From Microbacterium murale (lineage in GTDB: Bacteria; Actinomycetota; Actinomycetes; Actinomycetales; Microbacteriaceae): a stretch of DNA of 64,000 nt. A model generated the notes under the pieces. It was not told where the DNA came from and did no database searches. It worked only from the letters and a program-made list of their open reading frames with translations. Every line of letters starts with the position of its first letter. The stretch's first letter is position 1. The stretch spans positions 1,054,001 to 1,118,000 of the forward strand of contig NZ_JAUSXK010000001.1 of NCBI RefSeq assembly GCF_030815955.1, read 5' to 3'. The position numbers and the translations under genes were made by a program. Below, one piece after another: positions 34,276-43,245 of the stretch.

Positions 34276-34293
34276 GATTACTGCGATGTAATC
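34276..34293 (+). promoter_or_regulatory. Operator before the first arabino-oligosaccharide importer
   Basis: GATTAC-TGCGAT-GTAATC is an 18-bp site with perfect 6-bp arms. It shares the core TTACNNCGATGTAA with the site at 33138-33151 read on the minus strand. It lies 37 bp before the lipoprotein ATG and overlaps likely -10 sequence. Confidence 0.65.
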
Positions 34294-34329
34294 ATGTACA
34301 GGCCAACCCCTGGTCACGAAGGAGTGACG

Positions 34330-35667
34330 ATGACACCCCCGCTCGATCTGTCCCGCCGACAATTCCTCACTGCCAGCTCGCTGGCCGCCGGCGCCGCCCT
34401 GCTCGCAGGGTGCGCTCCCGGTCCCGCGAGCGGATCCGACACGCAGACGCTGCAGTTCTGGCACCTTCTGAGCGGCGGTGACGGCGTCACGATGTCGTCG
34501 CTGCTCGACGGGGTCAACGACGCACAGGACGCCTATCGCATCCGCCCGACGGTGCTCGCCTGGGGAACGCCGTACTACACGAAACTCGCCATGGCCGGTG
34601 CCGGCGGCCGGGCTCCTGATGTCGCGATCATGCACGCCACACGCGTCAACGGCTGGGCGCCCGGCGGGCTCCTGGACGACTGGGATCTCGACCGGCTCGC
34701 CGATCTCGGCGTCGACAAGCGCACGTTCCCCGCACCGATCTGGGAGAAGGGCTTCGTGGGCGACCGGCTCTTCAGCGTCGCGCTCGACGCGCATCCGTTC
34801 GTCATGATGTTCAACACCGACGTCTGCGATGCAGCCGGCGTGCTCGACACCGACGGGCGCCTGCGGGAGACGAGCTCCCCCGAGGAGTTCCTCGATCAGC
34901 TCCGCACAGTCAGCGGCACGGCCGAGGGTCACGCGCTGTCGTACGGCTATCTCGGCGACGGGGCGCAGATGTGGCGGCTGTTCTACGGTCTCTACGCCCA
35001 GCACGGACTCGCGATCGAGCTGCCGCTCGGCGGCAAGGCCGTGATCGACAAGGATGCCGCGGTCGAGTCACTCACGCTCATGCAGACCCTGCTCGACGGC
35101 GAGATCGCCGCTGCTCAGAACGACTACGGCTCCGCGATCGCCGAGTTCGCGACCGGCAAGAGTGGCATGCTCATGACCGGTGTGTGGGAGCTGCGCACAA
35201 TGCAGAACGCGGGCATCCCGTTCGACGCGACCATGATCCCCATCCTGTACGGGACGCCGGCCGTGTACGCCGATTCCCACTCGTTCGTGCTCCCCCACCA
35301 GACGCACGCCGACGAGGCCAAGCGCGAGCTGACGTATCAGTTCGTGGCGGATCTGCTGAAGGGCTCGTTCGGGTGGGCGGAGGCCGGGCACATCCCGGCG
35401 TTCCTGCCTGTCACAGAATCCGCGAAGTACGCCGATCTGATCCCTCAGTCGCACTACGCCGAGGCGGCAGAGCACGTCGTCTACGATCCGGCCGCCTGGT
35501 TTACCGGATCGGGTTCCAGCTTCCAGGAGGACTTCGGCGCCGCCGTGCAGGGAGTGCTGCTCCGCGGCGACGACCCCGCCGCCGCGATCGACCGTTTCGA
35601 GGCGCGTGCGAACACGATGCTCTCCGGGCCGAACCCGGCTGACCCCGAAGGGACGTGGAAGCCATGA
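34330..35667 (+). CDS. Sugar ABC importer, substrate-binding lipoprotein (Tat-type signal)
   Basis: The 445-residue protein starts at an ATG with GGAG six bases upstream. Its signal has a twin-arginine motif SRRQFLTAS, a hydrophobic core and the lipobox LLAGC (cysteine near residue 26), so it should be exported by Tat and lipid-anchored. The rest is a family-1 extracellular binding protein (LQFWHLLSGGDGVTMSSLLD, FATGKSGMLMTGVWELRTM). It is followed by two permease genes and an arabinofuranosidase gene and probably binds arabino-oligosaccharides, like AraN of Bacillus. No ATPase gene accompanies it. Confidence 0.9.
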   Translation: MTPPLDLSRRQFLTASSLAAGAALLAGCAPGPASGSDTQTLQFWHLLSGGDGVTMSSLLDGVNDAQDAYRIRPTVLAWGTPYYTKLAMAGAGGRAPDVAIMHATRVNGWAPGGLLDDWDLDRLADLGVDKRTFPAPIWEKGFVGDRLFSVALDAHPFVMMFNTDVCDAAGVLDTDGRLRETSSPEEFLDQLRTVSGTAEGHALSYGYLGDGAQMWRLFYGLYAQHGLAIELPLGGKAVIDKDAAVESLTLMQTLLDGEIAAAQNDYGSAIAEFATGKSGMLMTGVWELRTMQNAGIPFDATMIPILYGTPAVYADSHSFVLPHQTHADEAKRELTYQFVADLLKGSFGWAEAGHIPAFLPVTESAKYADLIPQSHYAEAAEHVVYDPAAWFTGSGSSFQEDFGAAVQGVLLRGDDPAAAIDRFEARANTMLSGPNPADPEGTWKP

Positions 35668-36623
35668 CGACCTCTACTACCGCATCAGGTGCTGCCACCC
35701 GCACGATCGTCACCGGCGCCGCCTCTTCCGGCATCCGGGTTCGTCGAGCGGGGAGCCGCAATCGCGAGCAGCTCGTCAGCTGGGCGTTCCTCGCACCGTT
35801 CCTCGTCGCATTCGCGCTGTTCCTCATCTGGCCGATCGTCCACGGCATCTACCTCAGCTTCACCGACCAGTCCCTGACGGGCGCCGGTGGCGGATTCGTC
35901 GGCTTCGCCAACTACGGTGAAGCACTGACGGATCCGGTGATGTGGCAGTCGATGTGGAACACCGTCTGGTTCACGCTGCTCTCCACAGTGCCGCTCGTCG
36001 TGATCGCGCTGCTCATGGCGGCACTCGTCGATCGCGGGCTGCCGGGTCAGTGGCTCTGGCGCCTGTCGTTCTTCATGCCGTATCTGCTGGCATCCACCGT
36101 GATCTCGCAGATCTGGGTGTGGATCTTCAACCCGCAGATCGGCGCGGCGAACAACATTCTCAAGGCCCTCGGCCTGGAGCCGCTCGCCTGGCTGCAGAAT
36201 CCGGACACGAACATGCTCTCGATCGTGATCGCGACGGTGTGGTGGACGGTCGGATTCAACTTCCTGCTCTACCTCGCCGCGATGCAGAACATCCCGTCAC
36301 AGCAGTATGAAGCGGCATCACTCGACGGCGCAGGACCCTGGCGGCAGTTCTGGTCGATCACGCTCCCGCAGCTGGGGCCGGCCACCGTGCTCATCCTCAT
36401 CCTGCAGATCCTCGCCTCTCTGAAGCTGTTCGACCAGGCGTATCAGATGCTCGGCGGGGTGGCGAGCGACACCACCCGCTCCATCGTGCAGTACATCTAC
36501 GAAGCCGGCTTCGTGAATTACCGATTCGGCTACTCGGCCGCGATCTCGTACGTGTTCTTCGCCCTCATCGTCATCATCGGCGTCGCGCAGGCCCTGGTCT
36601 CGCGTCGTCGGAAGGAGCTGTGA
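35664..36623 (+). CDS. Sugar ABC importer permease 1 (MalF/AraP-like)
   Basis: The 319-residue protein has six membrane segments after a basic N-terminus, and the cytoplasmic EAA loop YEAASLDGAGPWRQFWSITL (about 211-230), which docks with the ATPase. The ATG at 35664 overlaps the stop codon of the binding protein (ATGA). Together with the next gene it forms the membrane channel of a carbohydrate uptake type 1 importer. Confidence 0.92.
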   Translation: MTTSTTASGAATRTIVTGAASSGIRVRRAGSRNREQLVSWAFLAPFLVAFALFLIWPIVHGIYLSFTDQSLTGAGGGFVGFANYGEALTDPVMWQSMWNTVWFTLLSTVPLVVIALLMAALVDRGLPGQWLWRLSFFMPYLLASTVISQIWVWIFNPQIGAANNILKALGLEPLAWLQNPDTNMLSIVIATVWWTVGFNFLLYLAAMQNIPSQQYEAASLDGAGPWRQFWSITLPQLGPATVLILILQILASLKLFDQAYQMLGGVASDTTRSIVQYIYEAGFVNYRFGYSAAISYVFFALIVIIGVAQALVSRRRKEL

Positions 36624-37534
36624 TGTCCACCGCCACTCTCTCCCACACCGAGACGATCACCGCACCCGGGGCGCGTCGCCGCCGCCGTCCGCACCTGCCG
36701 GGCCAGAAGCCGTTCGGACCGCTGCGCGTCACCGCATTCGTGGTTCTCGCCCTGCTCGCGATCGGCTGGCTCCTGCCTTTCCTCTGGGCGATCGCCACGG
36801 CGTTCAAGACCGAGACGGATGCCGCATCTGGCGACCCTTCGTGGATCGGTGCGACCGGTCCCACCGTCGAGGCCTTCACCGCGATCCTGTCGCAGGGCAA
36901 TGTCTACGCCTGGGCGTTCAATAGCCTGTGGACCTCGGCGGCGATCACGCTCATCACACTGGCGATCTCGGCACTCGCCGCGTATGCGTTCTCGCGGATG
37001 GACTTCACCGGGCGCAAATGGCTGTTCGTCGTCGTCATCGCGTCGATCATCGTGCCGCCCCAGGTGCTGATCATCCCGCTGTTCTACCAGATGCTGACCT
37101 TCAACATGATCGACACGCATTGGGGCCTCATCCTGCCGCAGGTGGTGGCGCCGGCGATGGTGTTCATCCTCAAGCGGTTCTTCGACGCGATCCCCATCGA
37201 ACTCGAGGACGCCGCCCGCGTCGACGGCGCGAGCCGGTTCCGCATCTTCTGGTCGATCGTCCTGCCGCTGTCGCGGCCCATCCTGGCATCCGTGGCGATC
37301 TTCGTGTTCATCGGCGCATGGAACAACTTCCTGTGGCCGTTCCTGGTCATCAACGACACCACGTTGATGACGCTTCCTGTGGGTCTTCAGACCGTGATCA
37401 GCGCCTATGGAGTGCAGTACGCGCAGGTCATGGCGCAGGCGGTGCTCGCTGCCCTCCCGCTCATCATCGTGTTCATCATCTTCCAGAAGCAGATCGTCAA
37501 GGGAGTCGCGACCAGCGGCTTCGGCGGTCAGTAG
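36623..37534 (+). CDS. Sugar ABC importer permease 2 (MalG/AraQ-like)
   Basis: The 303-residue protein has six membrane segments and the EAA loop LEDAARVDGASRFRIFWSIV (about 193-212). The start shares one base with the preceding stop (TGATG) and has GAAGGAG upstream. The basic N-terminus carries ARRRRRPHLPGQKP. It is partner to the preceding permease; a shared ATPase of the MsiK/MsmX kind must be supplied from elsewhere. Confidence 0.92.
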   Translation: MSTATLSHTETITAPGARRRRRPHLPGQKPFGPLRVTAFVVLALLAIGWLLPFLWAIATAFKTETDAASGDPSWIGATGPTVEAFTAILSQGNVYAWAFNSLWTSAAITLITLAISALAAYAFSRMDFTGRKWLFVVVIASIIVPPQVLIIPLFYQMLTFNMIDTHWGLILPQVVAPAMVFILKRFFDAIPIELEDAARVDGASRFRIFWSIVLPLSRPILASVAIFVFIGAWNNFLWPFLVINDTTLMTLPVGLQTVISAYGVQYAQVMAQAVLAALPLIIVFIIFQKQIVKGVATSGFGGQ

Positions 37535-37572
37535 TCCGTCACCACCCGGCATCCGCCAGAACAAGGAGAGCA

Positions 37573-39096
37573 ATGTCCCACGCCCGTATCACCATCGACC
37601 GCGACTACACGATCGCCGATGTGCCCCGCAGGCTCTTCGGCTCGTTCGTCGAGCACATGGGCCGCTGCGTGTACACCGGTATCTACGAGCCCGGGCACCC
37701 CCTCGCCGACGAGCGCGGCTTCCGCAAGGACGTGCTCTCGCTGGTCAAGGAGATGGGCCCGACGGTCATCCGCTATCCAGGCGGCAACTTCGTCTCGGGC
37801 TATCTCTGGGAGGACGGCGTCGGCCCAGCGGCCGATCGCCCGACGCGCATCGACGGCGCCTGGCACACGATCGAGACCAACGCGTTCGGCCTGCACGAGT
37901 TCGTGGACTGGGCACGTGAGGCCGACGTCGAGATCATGGAGGCGATCAACCTCGGCACCCGCGGCGTCGAAGAGGCGCGTGCGCTCGTCGAGTACGCGAA
38001 CCACCCCGGCGGCACCTACTGGTCGGACCTGCGCCGCAAGAACGGCGCTGCCGACCCGTTCGACATCAAGCTGTGGTGCCTGGGCAACGAGCTCGACGGT
38101 CCGTGGCAGATCGGCCACAAGACGGCGGCCGAGTACGGGCGACTCGCTCAGGAGACCGCCAAGGCGATGAAGCTCGTCGATGACTCGATCGAACTCGTCG
38201 CGGTCGGATCGTCCAACCGTCAGATGCCGACGTTCGGCACCTGGGAGCACACGGTGCTCACGCACGCGTACGACGAGGTCGACTACATCTCGATGCACGC
38301 GTACTACCAGGAGCACGACGGCGACGCCGAGTCGTTCCTCGCCGAGGCCGTCGAGATGGATGCCTTCATCGAGGGTGTCGTCGCGACGATCGACGCGGTG
38401 AAGGCTGCAGGAAAGCACACGAAGCAGGTCGACATCTCGTTCGACGAGTGGAACGTCTGGTACCAGTCGGGTCTCGACACCGAGGACCAGCCGCACCAGG
38501 TGTCGAAGTCGTGGCGCACGCATCCGCGCCTGATCGAGGACACCTATTCGGTGACAGATGCCGTCGTCGTGGGCACGTTCCTCAACAGCCTGCTGCGTCA
38601 CGGCGACCGCGTGCGCATCGCCAACCAGGCGCAGCTCGTGAATGTGATCGCACCGATCCGTTCCGAAGAGGGCGGGGCGGCCTGGCGGCAGTCGACCTTC
38701 TGGCCGTTCGAGCGGATGGCACGCCTCGCCCGGGGTCAGATCCTGCGTCTCGCCGTCTCTTCATCCCAGATCAGCACCAAGCGCTACGGCGACGTGGATG
38801 CCGTCGATGCGGCCGCGACGTGGGATGAGCAGACCGGGCGTCTGGTCGTGTTCGTCGCCAACCGCTCGCTGGAGGAGTCGAACGATCTCACGATCGACCT
38901 GCGCGGGCTCGGCGATCTTCGTGTCAAGAACGCCGAGACGCTGACCGTCCCTGACGCCGGAGACCGGCACACCGCGAACCTCGAGTCCACGCCGGATGCC
39001 GTGCGCATGGTGCCGCTCGGCGCTGCGGAGGTCGTCGAGGGCGCCGTCCGCGCGACGCTGCCGCCGCTGTCGTGGTCGGTGATCGAACTCGGCTGA
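37573..39096 (+). CDS. abfA: Intracellular alpha-L-arabinofuranosidase, GH51
   Basis: The 507-residue protein lacks a signal peptide, so it acts in the cytoplasm on imported arabino-oligosaccharides and releases L-arabinose. Family GH51 marks are RLFGSFVEHMGRCVYTGIYE (20-39), the acid/base E173 in CLGNELDGPWQ and the nucleophile E292 in SFDEWNVWYQ. A C-terminal beta-sandwich (about 390-507) completes the fold. The ATG at 37573 follows AAGGAGAGCA. It is the last gene of the importer operon and is paralogous and colinear with the enzyme at 47224-48735. Confidence 0.95.
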   Translation: MSHARITIDRDYTIADVPRRLFGSFVEHMGRCVYTGIYEPGHPLADERGFRKDVLSLVKEMGPTVIRYPGGNFVSGYLWEDGVGPAADRPTRIDGAWHTIETNAFGLHEFVDWAREADVEIMEAINLGTRGVEEARALVEYANHPGGTYWSDLRRKNGAADPFDIKLWCLGNELDGPWQIGHKTAAEYGRLAQETAKAMKLVDDSIELVAVGSSNRQMPTFGTWEHTVLTHAYDEVDYISMHAYYQEHDGDAESFLAEAVEMDAFIEGVVATIDAVKAAGKHTKQVDISFDEWNVWYQSGLDTEDQPHQVSKSWRTHPRLIEDTYSVTDAVVVGTFLNSLLRHGDRVRIANQAQLVNVIAPIRSEEGGAAWRQSTFWPFERMARLARGQILRLAVSSSQISTKRYGDVDAVDAAATWDEQTGRLVVFVANRSLEESNDLTIDLRGLGDLRVKNAETLTVPDAGDRHTANLESTPDAVRMVPLGAAEVVEGAVRATLPPLSWSVIELG

Positions 39097-39113
39097 GGTC
39101 GCACCCGAGGTTC

Positions 39114-39165
39114 GAATCGCGCAAAGTGCTGCATCCGATTCAGGATGCGGCACTTTGCGCGATTC
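39114..39165 (+). terminator. 23-bp hairpin terminator of the first abfA operon
   Basis: Arms at 39114-39136 and 39143-39165 pair over 23 bp with one T:G wobble and a 6-base loop (GATTCA). The hairpin is 18 bp after the abfA stop codon. It leaves 36 bp before the next ATG. Confidence 0.85.
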
Positions 39166-39201
39166 TGCCGGCACCCGGCTTCCCCGTGCCAGTCTGGAGA
39201 C

Positions 39202-40047
39202 ATGCGCATCGCTCTCACCGGATCATCCGGCAAACTCGGCACCGTCGTCGCCCGCGAACTGCGCGCGAACGGCTACGACGTGATCGGCATGGACGTCGTC
39301 GGATCACGCGGTCCTTCGTTCGTGCAGGTCGACCTCGCCGACTACGGGCAGGTGATCGACGCTCTCGGCGGAGTGGGCGACCGACACGATGGGATCGACG
39401 CGGTCGTCCATCTCGGAGCGATCCCGGCACCGGGAATCCGCAGCGACGTCGCGACCTTCCACAACAACATGGCAGCGACCTTCAACGTGTTCTGGGCGGC
39501 CGTCCGCCTCGGGATCCATCGGATCGTCTACGCATCGAGCGAGACCGTCCTGGGCCTGCCGTTCGACGTGCCACCGCCCTACATCCCCGTCGACGAGGAG
39601 TACCCGGCGCGTCCGGAGTCCGTCTACTCGCTGGTGAAGACGCTGGAGGAGCGGATGGCTGATGAGCTGGTGCGATGGCATCCGGATGTCTCGATCACCG
39701 CGCTGCGATTCTCGAACGTCATGATCCCCGAGGACTACGCCGCATTCCCGGCATTCGATGACGACGCACTGCAGCGCAAGTGGAACCTCTGGGGCTACAT
39801 CGACGCGCGCGACGGTGCTCAGGCGGTCCAGCGCGCGCTCGAGGGTGCCGCACCCGGCTTCGACCAGTTCATCATCGCCGCGGCCGACACCGTGATGTCG
39901 CGTCCGAACGCCGAGCTGATCGCCGAGGTCTTCCCCGGTGTCCCCGTCACCCGGGACGTGACCGCGAACGAGACGCTGCTGTCCATCGACAAGGCGCGCC
40001 GGGTGCTCGGATACGAACCGCGGCACTCCTGGCGCGACGACGTGTGA
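39202..40047 (+). CDS. NAD-dependent epimerase/dehydratase, uronate-dehydrogenase-like
   Basis: The 281-residue SDR protein starts MRIALTGSSGKLGTVVAREL, with the extended glycine motif TGSSGKLG (6-13), the DAVVHLGAIPAPG stretch and the catalytic Tyr-x3-Lys in SVYSLVKTLEE (about 139-149). The layout is closest to hexuronate or aldose dehydrogenases of this superfamily. The upstream CAGTCTGGAGAC may be a ribosome site (GGAGA) or a weak -10 for a leaderless start. In this neighbourhood a role in oxidising an arabinan- or pectin-derived sugar is plausible, but the substrate is not proven. Confidence 0.85.
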   Translation: MRIALTGSSGKLGTVVARELRANGYDVIGMDVVGSRGPSFVQVDLADYGQVIDALGGVGDRHDGIDAVVHLGAIPAPGIRSDVATFHNNMAATFNVFWAAVRLGIHRIVYASSETVLGLPFDVPPPYIPVDEEYPARPESVYSLVKTLEERMADELVRWHPDVSITALRFSNVMIPEDYAAFPAFDDDALQRKWNLWGYIDARDGAQAVQRALEGAAPGFDQFIIAAADTVMSRPNAELIAEVFPGVPVTRDVTANETLLSIDKARRVLGYEPRHSWRDDV

Positions 40048-40081
40048 CTCCACTCGTCTTCGATGAGCCGAGTCGGCGACG

Positions 40082-41101
40082 TCAGCGCCTTCGGGTACTC
40101 GCTCTGACGACGAGCTCCGGTATCCGCATCGCGCTCATCACCGGCGAGTCCTCGTCCCGCAACTGAGAGAGCACGGCGGACATCAGTTCCTGGCCGACAG
40201 CGGTGAAATCCTGCCGAACGGTGGTCAGGGGCGGCGAGAAGTGCGCCGACTCCGGCACATCGTCGAACCCGACGACGCTGATGTCGTCCGGTACCCGCAG
40301 CCCGGCTTCCTGCGTCGCGTGCAGGAAGCCCAGGGCCATCTGGTCGTTGCCGACGAACACGGCCTCAGGCACCCGTTCGGCCAGGAGCTGCCGACCGATT
40401 CGGTGACCGGATCCCGAAGACCAGTCCCCGCGCAGCGGTTCAGTGACCGGCATCCCGCCGTCGGAAAGGGCGTCGTGCCATCCGCGCAGGCGCTCTTCCG
40501 CATCCATCGAGCCGGCGGGCCCGGCGATGTGAAGGATGTCGCGGTGCCCGAGCTCCTGCAGATGACCGACCGCCCGGCGTGCTCCGCCGTACTGATCGAG
40601 ACTCACTCGCACACCTCGACCTCGCGGCTCGGAAGCGACCGCGATCAGGGGTACACCCAGTTCCCATCCATCGAAAGCATCGAGCACTCCCCGCTCGGCA
40701 GCGAGCAGCACGATCGCCTCCACGCTCTGGCGGATGAGCACCTCCGATGCGGAACGCAGCGTCGCGCCTTCGATGTCGGCCGGGTTCGAGGTGATGACCG
40801 CATAGCCCGCGGCGCGCGCGGATCTGTTGAAGCTGAGCACGATGCTGGACGGCCCGAAGTCCGGCAGTCCTGTCGCGACGAGCCCGATCGTGCGCGAACG
40901 CCTGGTGACCAGCGCACGGGCCGCCTGCGATGGGACGTAGTGGAGCTGGCGGATCGCCTGTTCCACGCGTTCCCGCGTGCTCGCGCGCACGTTGGGAAGG
41001 TCGTTGAGCACTCGCGAGACCGTCTGATGCGAGACACCCGCCAGACGTGCGACATCGAAGATCGTCGTCGCACTGTGCGACTGATCGTCGTTCGGACTCA
41101 C
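40082..41101 (-). CDS. LacI-family regulator of the YtfQRT-like importer
   Basis: The 339-residue protein starts at a GTG at 41101, preceded by AGGCGGAA. Its DNA-binding domain TIFDVARLAGVSHQTVSRVL then NDLPNVRASTRERVEQAIRQ is complete, and the core holds VFVGNDQMALGFLHATQEAG and SVVGFDDVPESAHFSPPLTT. It follows the importer genes on the same strand, 81 bp after the last permease, and probably belongs to the same transcription unit. Tandem LacI-type sites before the importer operon (45964-45989) are its likely target, but the regulator-site pairing is inferred. Confidence 0.87.
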   Translation of the reverse strand: MSPNDDQSHSATTIFDVARLAGVSHQTVSRVLNDLPNVRASTRERVEQAIRQLHYVPSQAARALVTRRSRTIGLVATGLPDFGPSSIVLSFNRSARAAGYAVITSNPADIEGATLRSASEVLIRQSVEAIVLLAAERGVLDAFDGWELGVPLIAVASEPRGRGVRVSLDQYGGARRAVGHLQELGHRDILHIAGPAGSMDAEERLRGWHDALSDGGMPVTEPLRGDWSSGSGHRIGRQLLAERVPEAVFVGNDQMALGFLHATQEAGLRVPDDISVVGFDDVPESAHFSPPLTTVRQDFTAVGQELMSAVLSQLRDEDSPVMSAMRIPELVVRASTRRR

Positions 41102-41182
41102 CGGTTCCGCCTGCTCCCTCTGGCGTCCTGCGACGCGCTCCGTCCCCCCATTATCGTGGCGGCACTCGTGCAATCCTGGCGA

Positions 41183-42202
41183 TCACGTCTTGCGTCTTGT
41201 GAGGACGCGCTGCAATCCGATGAACGCGAGCAGAAGGGCGCCGATGAAGATCTTCGTCCACCACGACGACAGCGTGCCCTCGAACGTGATGATCGTCTGG
41301 ATGATGCCCAGCACCAGCACACCCAGCACTGAGCCCAGCACGAAGCCGTATCCGCCGGCGAGCAGCGTCCCGCCGATCACCACCGCGGCGATCGCGTCGA
41401 GCTCGGTGCCGATCGCGGTGAGCGGATAGCCGGAGAGCGTGTAGAACGAGAACAGGATGCCGGCGAGCCCCGAGCACAGACCGCTCACCGCGTACACGAG
41501 CACCTTGGTGCGCGCGACCGGCAGCCCCATCAACTGCGCGCTTTGCTCACCTCCGCCGATCGCATAGACCGTGCGGCCGAAGCGCGTCCGGTGCAGCGTC
41601 CACACCGCGATGGCCACGATCACGAGCGCGATCACGACGCTCCAGGTGATCGACATGCCGCCCCCGAGCGGTATACGCGACACTGCCAGCGCGATGAACG
41701 ACTGGTCGGAGATCGAGATGGAGCTCTGGCTGATGACGTAGCAGAGACCGCGTGCGAGGAACATCGCCGCCAGCGTTGCGATGAACGGCTGCACCTTGAA
41801 GTAGTGGACCATCAATCCCACCAGGAGCCCCAGCACCGTCGTCGCGACGATGATCACGGGGATGACGATCACCGCGGGCACTCCGCTCTGCAGCAGGCTG
41901 GCGACCATCATCGTGGACAGCGCCACGACGGCGCCGACAGAGAGGTCGATGCCGCCGGTGAGGATGACGAAGGTCATTCCGACGGCCAGGACGATGAGGT
42001 ACGCGTTGTCGACGAACAGGTTGAGGATCACCTGTCCAGCGAAGAACCCCGGATAGCGGATGCCGCCGACGATGAACACCACGACGAACAGGATCGCGGT
42101 CACGAGTACCGGCCCGTACTTCGGGCTGGTGAAGGCGGAGCGCGTGCTGTGCAGCATCCGTTCGAACCGAGTGGGGGCGGGTGTCTTGATCAGCGTGCTC
42201 AT
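41183..42202 (-). CDS. yjfF: Furanose ABC importer permease, YjfF-like
   Basis: The 339-residue membrane protein belongs to the ribose/galactofuranose permease family, with about nine to ten helices and the conserved cytoplasmic and membrane motifs VILTGGIDLSVGAVVALSTM (about 80-99) and ELDAIAAVVIGGTLLAGGYG. It overlaps the preceding permease by 4 bp (ATGA). With the YtfT-like partner it forms the channel. Symbol by position and similarity of layout to the E. coli ytf operon. Confidence 0.85.
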   Translation of the reverse strand: MSTLIKTPAPTRFERMLHSTRSAFTSPKYGPVLVTAILFVVVFIVGGIRYPGFFAGQVILNLFVDNAYLIVLAVGMTFVILTGGIDLSVGAVVALSTMMVASLLQSGVPAVIVIPVIIVATTVLGLLVGLMVHYFKVQPFIATLAAMFLARGLCYVISQSSISISDQSFIALAVSRIPLGGGMSITWSVVIALVIVAIAVWTLHRTRFGRTVYAIGGGEQSAQLMGLPVARTKVLVYAVSGLCSGLAGILFSFYTLSGYPLTAIGTELDAIAAVVIGGTLLAGGYGFVLGSVLGVLVLGIIQTIITFEGTLSSWWTKIFIGALLLAFIGLQRVLTRRKT

Positions 42203-43245
42203 ACCGACACCGCCTCCTTGCCTGCTCGCAGCGCGAGCCTTCGTCGGAAAGCCGCCAGCGCGTCATTGGTGGTCGGCGATTGCAGGAGGCACACGAGCGT
42301 CACGACCACGGCCTTGAACACCATCGTGATGATCGGCGGGATGCCGACGGTGTAGACCGTCGTGACGAGGGTCTGGATGACAAGAGCCCCGACCACGGTG
42401 CCCACCAGCGAGTAGCGCCCGCCGGCGAGAGACGTGCCGCCGATCACGACGGCCAGGATCGCGTCGAGCTCGATGAAGAGCGCGACGTTGTTCGCGTCGG
42501 CAGCCATCGTGTTCGCGGTGAGGATGAGTCCGCCTACGGCCGCGCACAGCGCCGCGAAGATGTAGACGAGGAACAGCAGCCCCCTGGCTCGCACGCCGGC
42601 CTGCCGAGAGGCCTCCGGGTTGATGCCCACCGCCTCGATGAGCATGCCCAGCGCGGTGCGCCGTGTGAAGAGGGCCGCGACGAGGAAGGCTCCTGCCGCC
42701 AGGTAGATCGCGACCGGCACACCCCAGATGAAGCCCGCTCCGAGCACCTTGAACGGTGCGCTGTTGACGGTGAGGATCTGCCCCTCGGTGATGAGCATCG
42801 CAGCCCCTCGCCCGGCGGTCATCAGGATGAGCGTCGCGATGATCGGCTGGATGCCCACGACGGCGACGAGGAAACCGTTCCACGCGCCGAGTACGAGCGC
42901 GATCAGGACCGCTGTGAGGATCGCGATGGCGACCGTCCCTGGGTCGGCCGGATCGGGCGCACCGAGCAGGATGCTGCATGCCACGGATCCGGCGATCGCG
43001 GCGACCGCACCGACCGACAGATCGATGCCACGGGTGGCGATGACCAGTGTCATCCCGATCGCCACGATCATCATGGGTGCGCCGTTGCGCAGGATGTCGA
43101 TCAGGCTGCCGTAGAGGTTGCCGTCGCGGACGGTGATCGAGAAGAAGCCCGGGAACGCGAGCACGTTGATCACGAACAGTACGGCGAGCATCACCAGCGG
43201 CCAGAACAGGCGGCTGGCGACGATGCGGGCCAGCAGTGCGGTCAT
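42199..43245 (-). CDS. ytfT: Furanose ABC importer permease, YtfT-like
   Basis: The 348-residue membrane protein has the same family marks, VIATRGIDLSVGAVAAIAGS and ELDAILAVVIGGTSLAGGRY, with about ten helices. I use the ATG at 43245, which overlaps the ATPase stop codon (ATGA); the longer frame lies within the ATPase gene. It pairs with the YjfF-like permease. Confidence 0.85.
   Translation of the reverse strand: MTALLARIVASRLFWPLVMLAVLFVINVLAFPGFFSITVRDGNLYGSLIDILRNGAPMMIVAIGMTLVIATRGIDLSVGAVAAIAGSVACSILLGAPDPADPGTVAIAILTAVLIALVLGAWNGFLVAVVGIQPIIATLILMTAGRGAAMLITEGQILTVNSAPFKVLGAGFIWGVPVAIYLAAGAFLVAALFTRRTALGMLIEAVGINPEASRQAGVRARGLLFLVYIFAALCAAVGGLILTANTMAADANNVALFIELDAILAVVIGGTSLAGGRYSLVGTVVGALVIQTLVTTVYTVGIPPIITMVFKAVVVTLVCLLQSPTTNDALAAFRRRLALRAGKEAVSV

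Noticed and set aside
36928..39096. 722-residue version of the first GH51 enzyme
   Set aside because: The extension overlaps the permease gene; the ATG at 37573 with AAGGAG starts the GH51 fold exactly.
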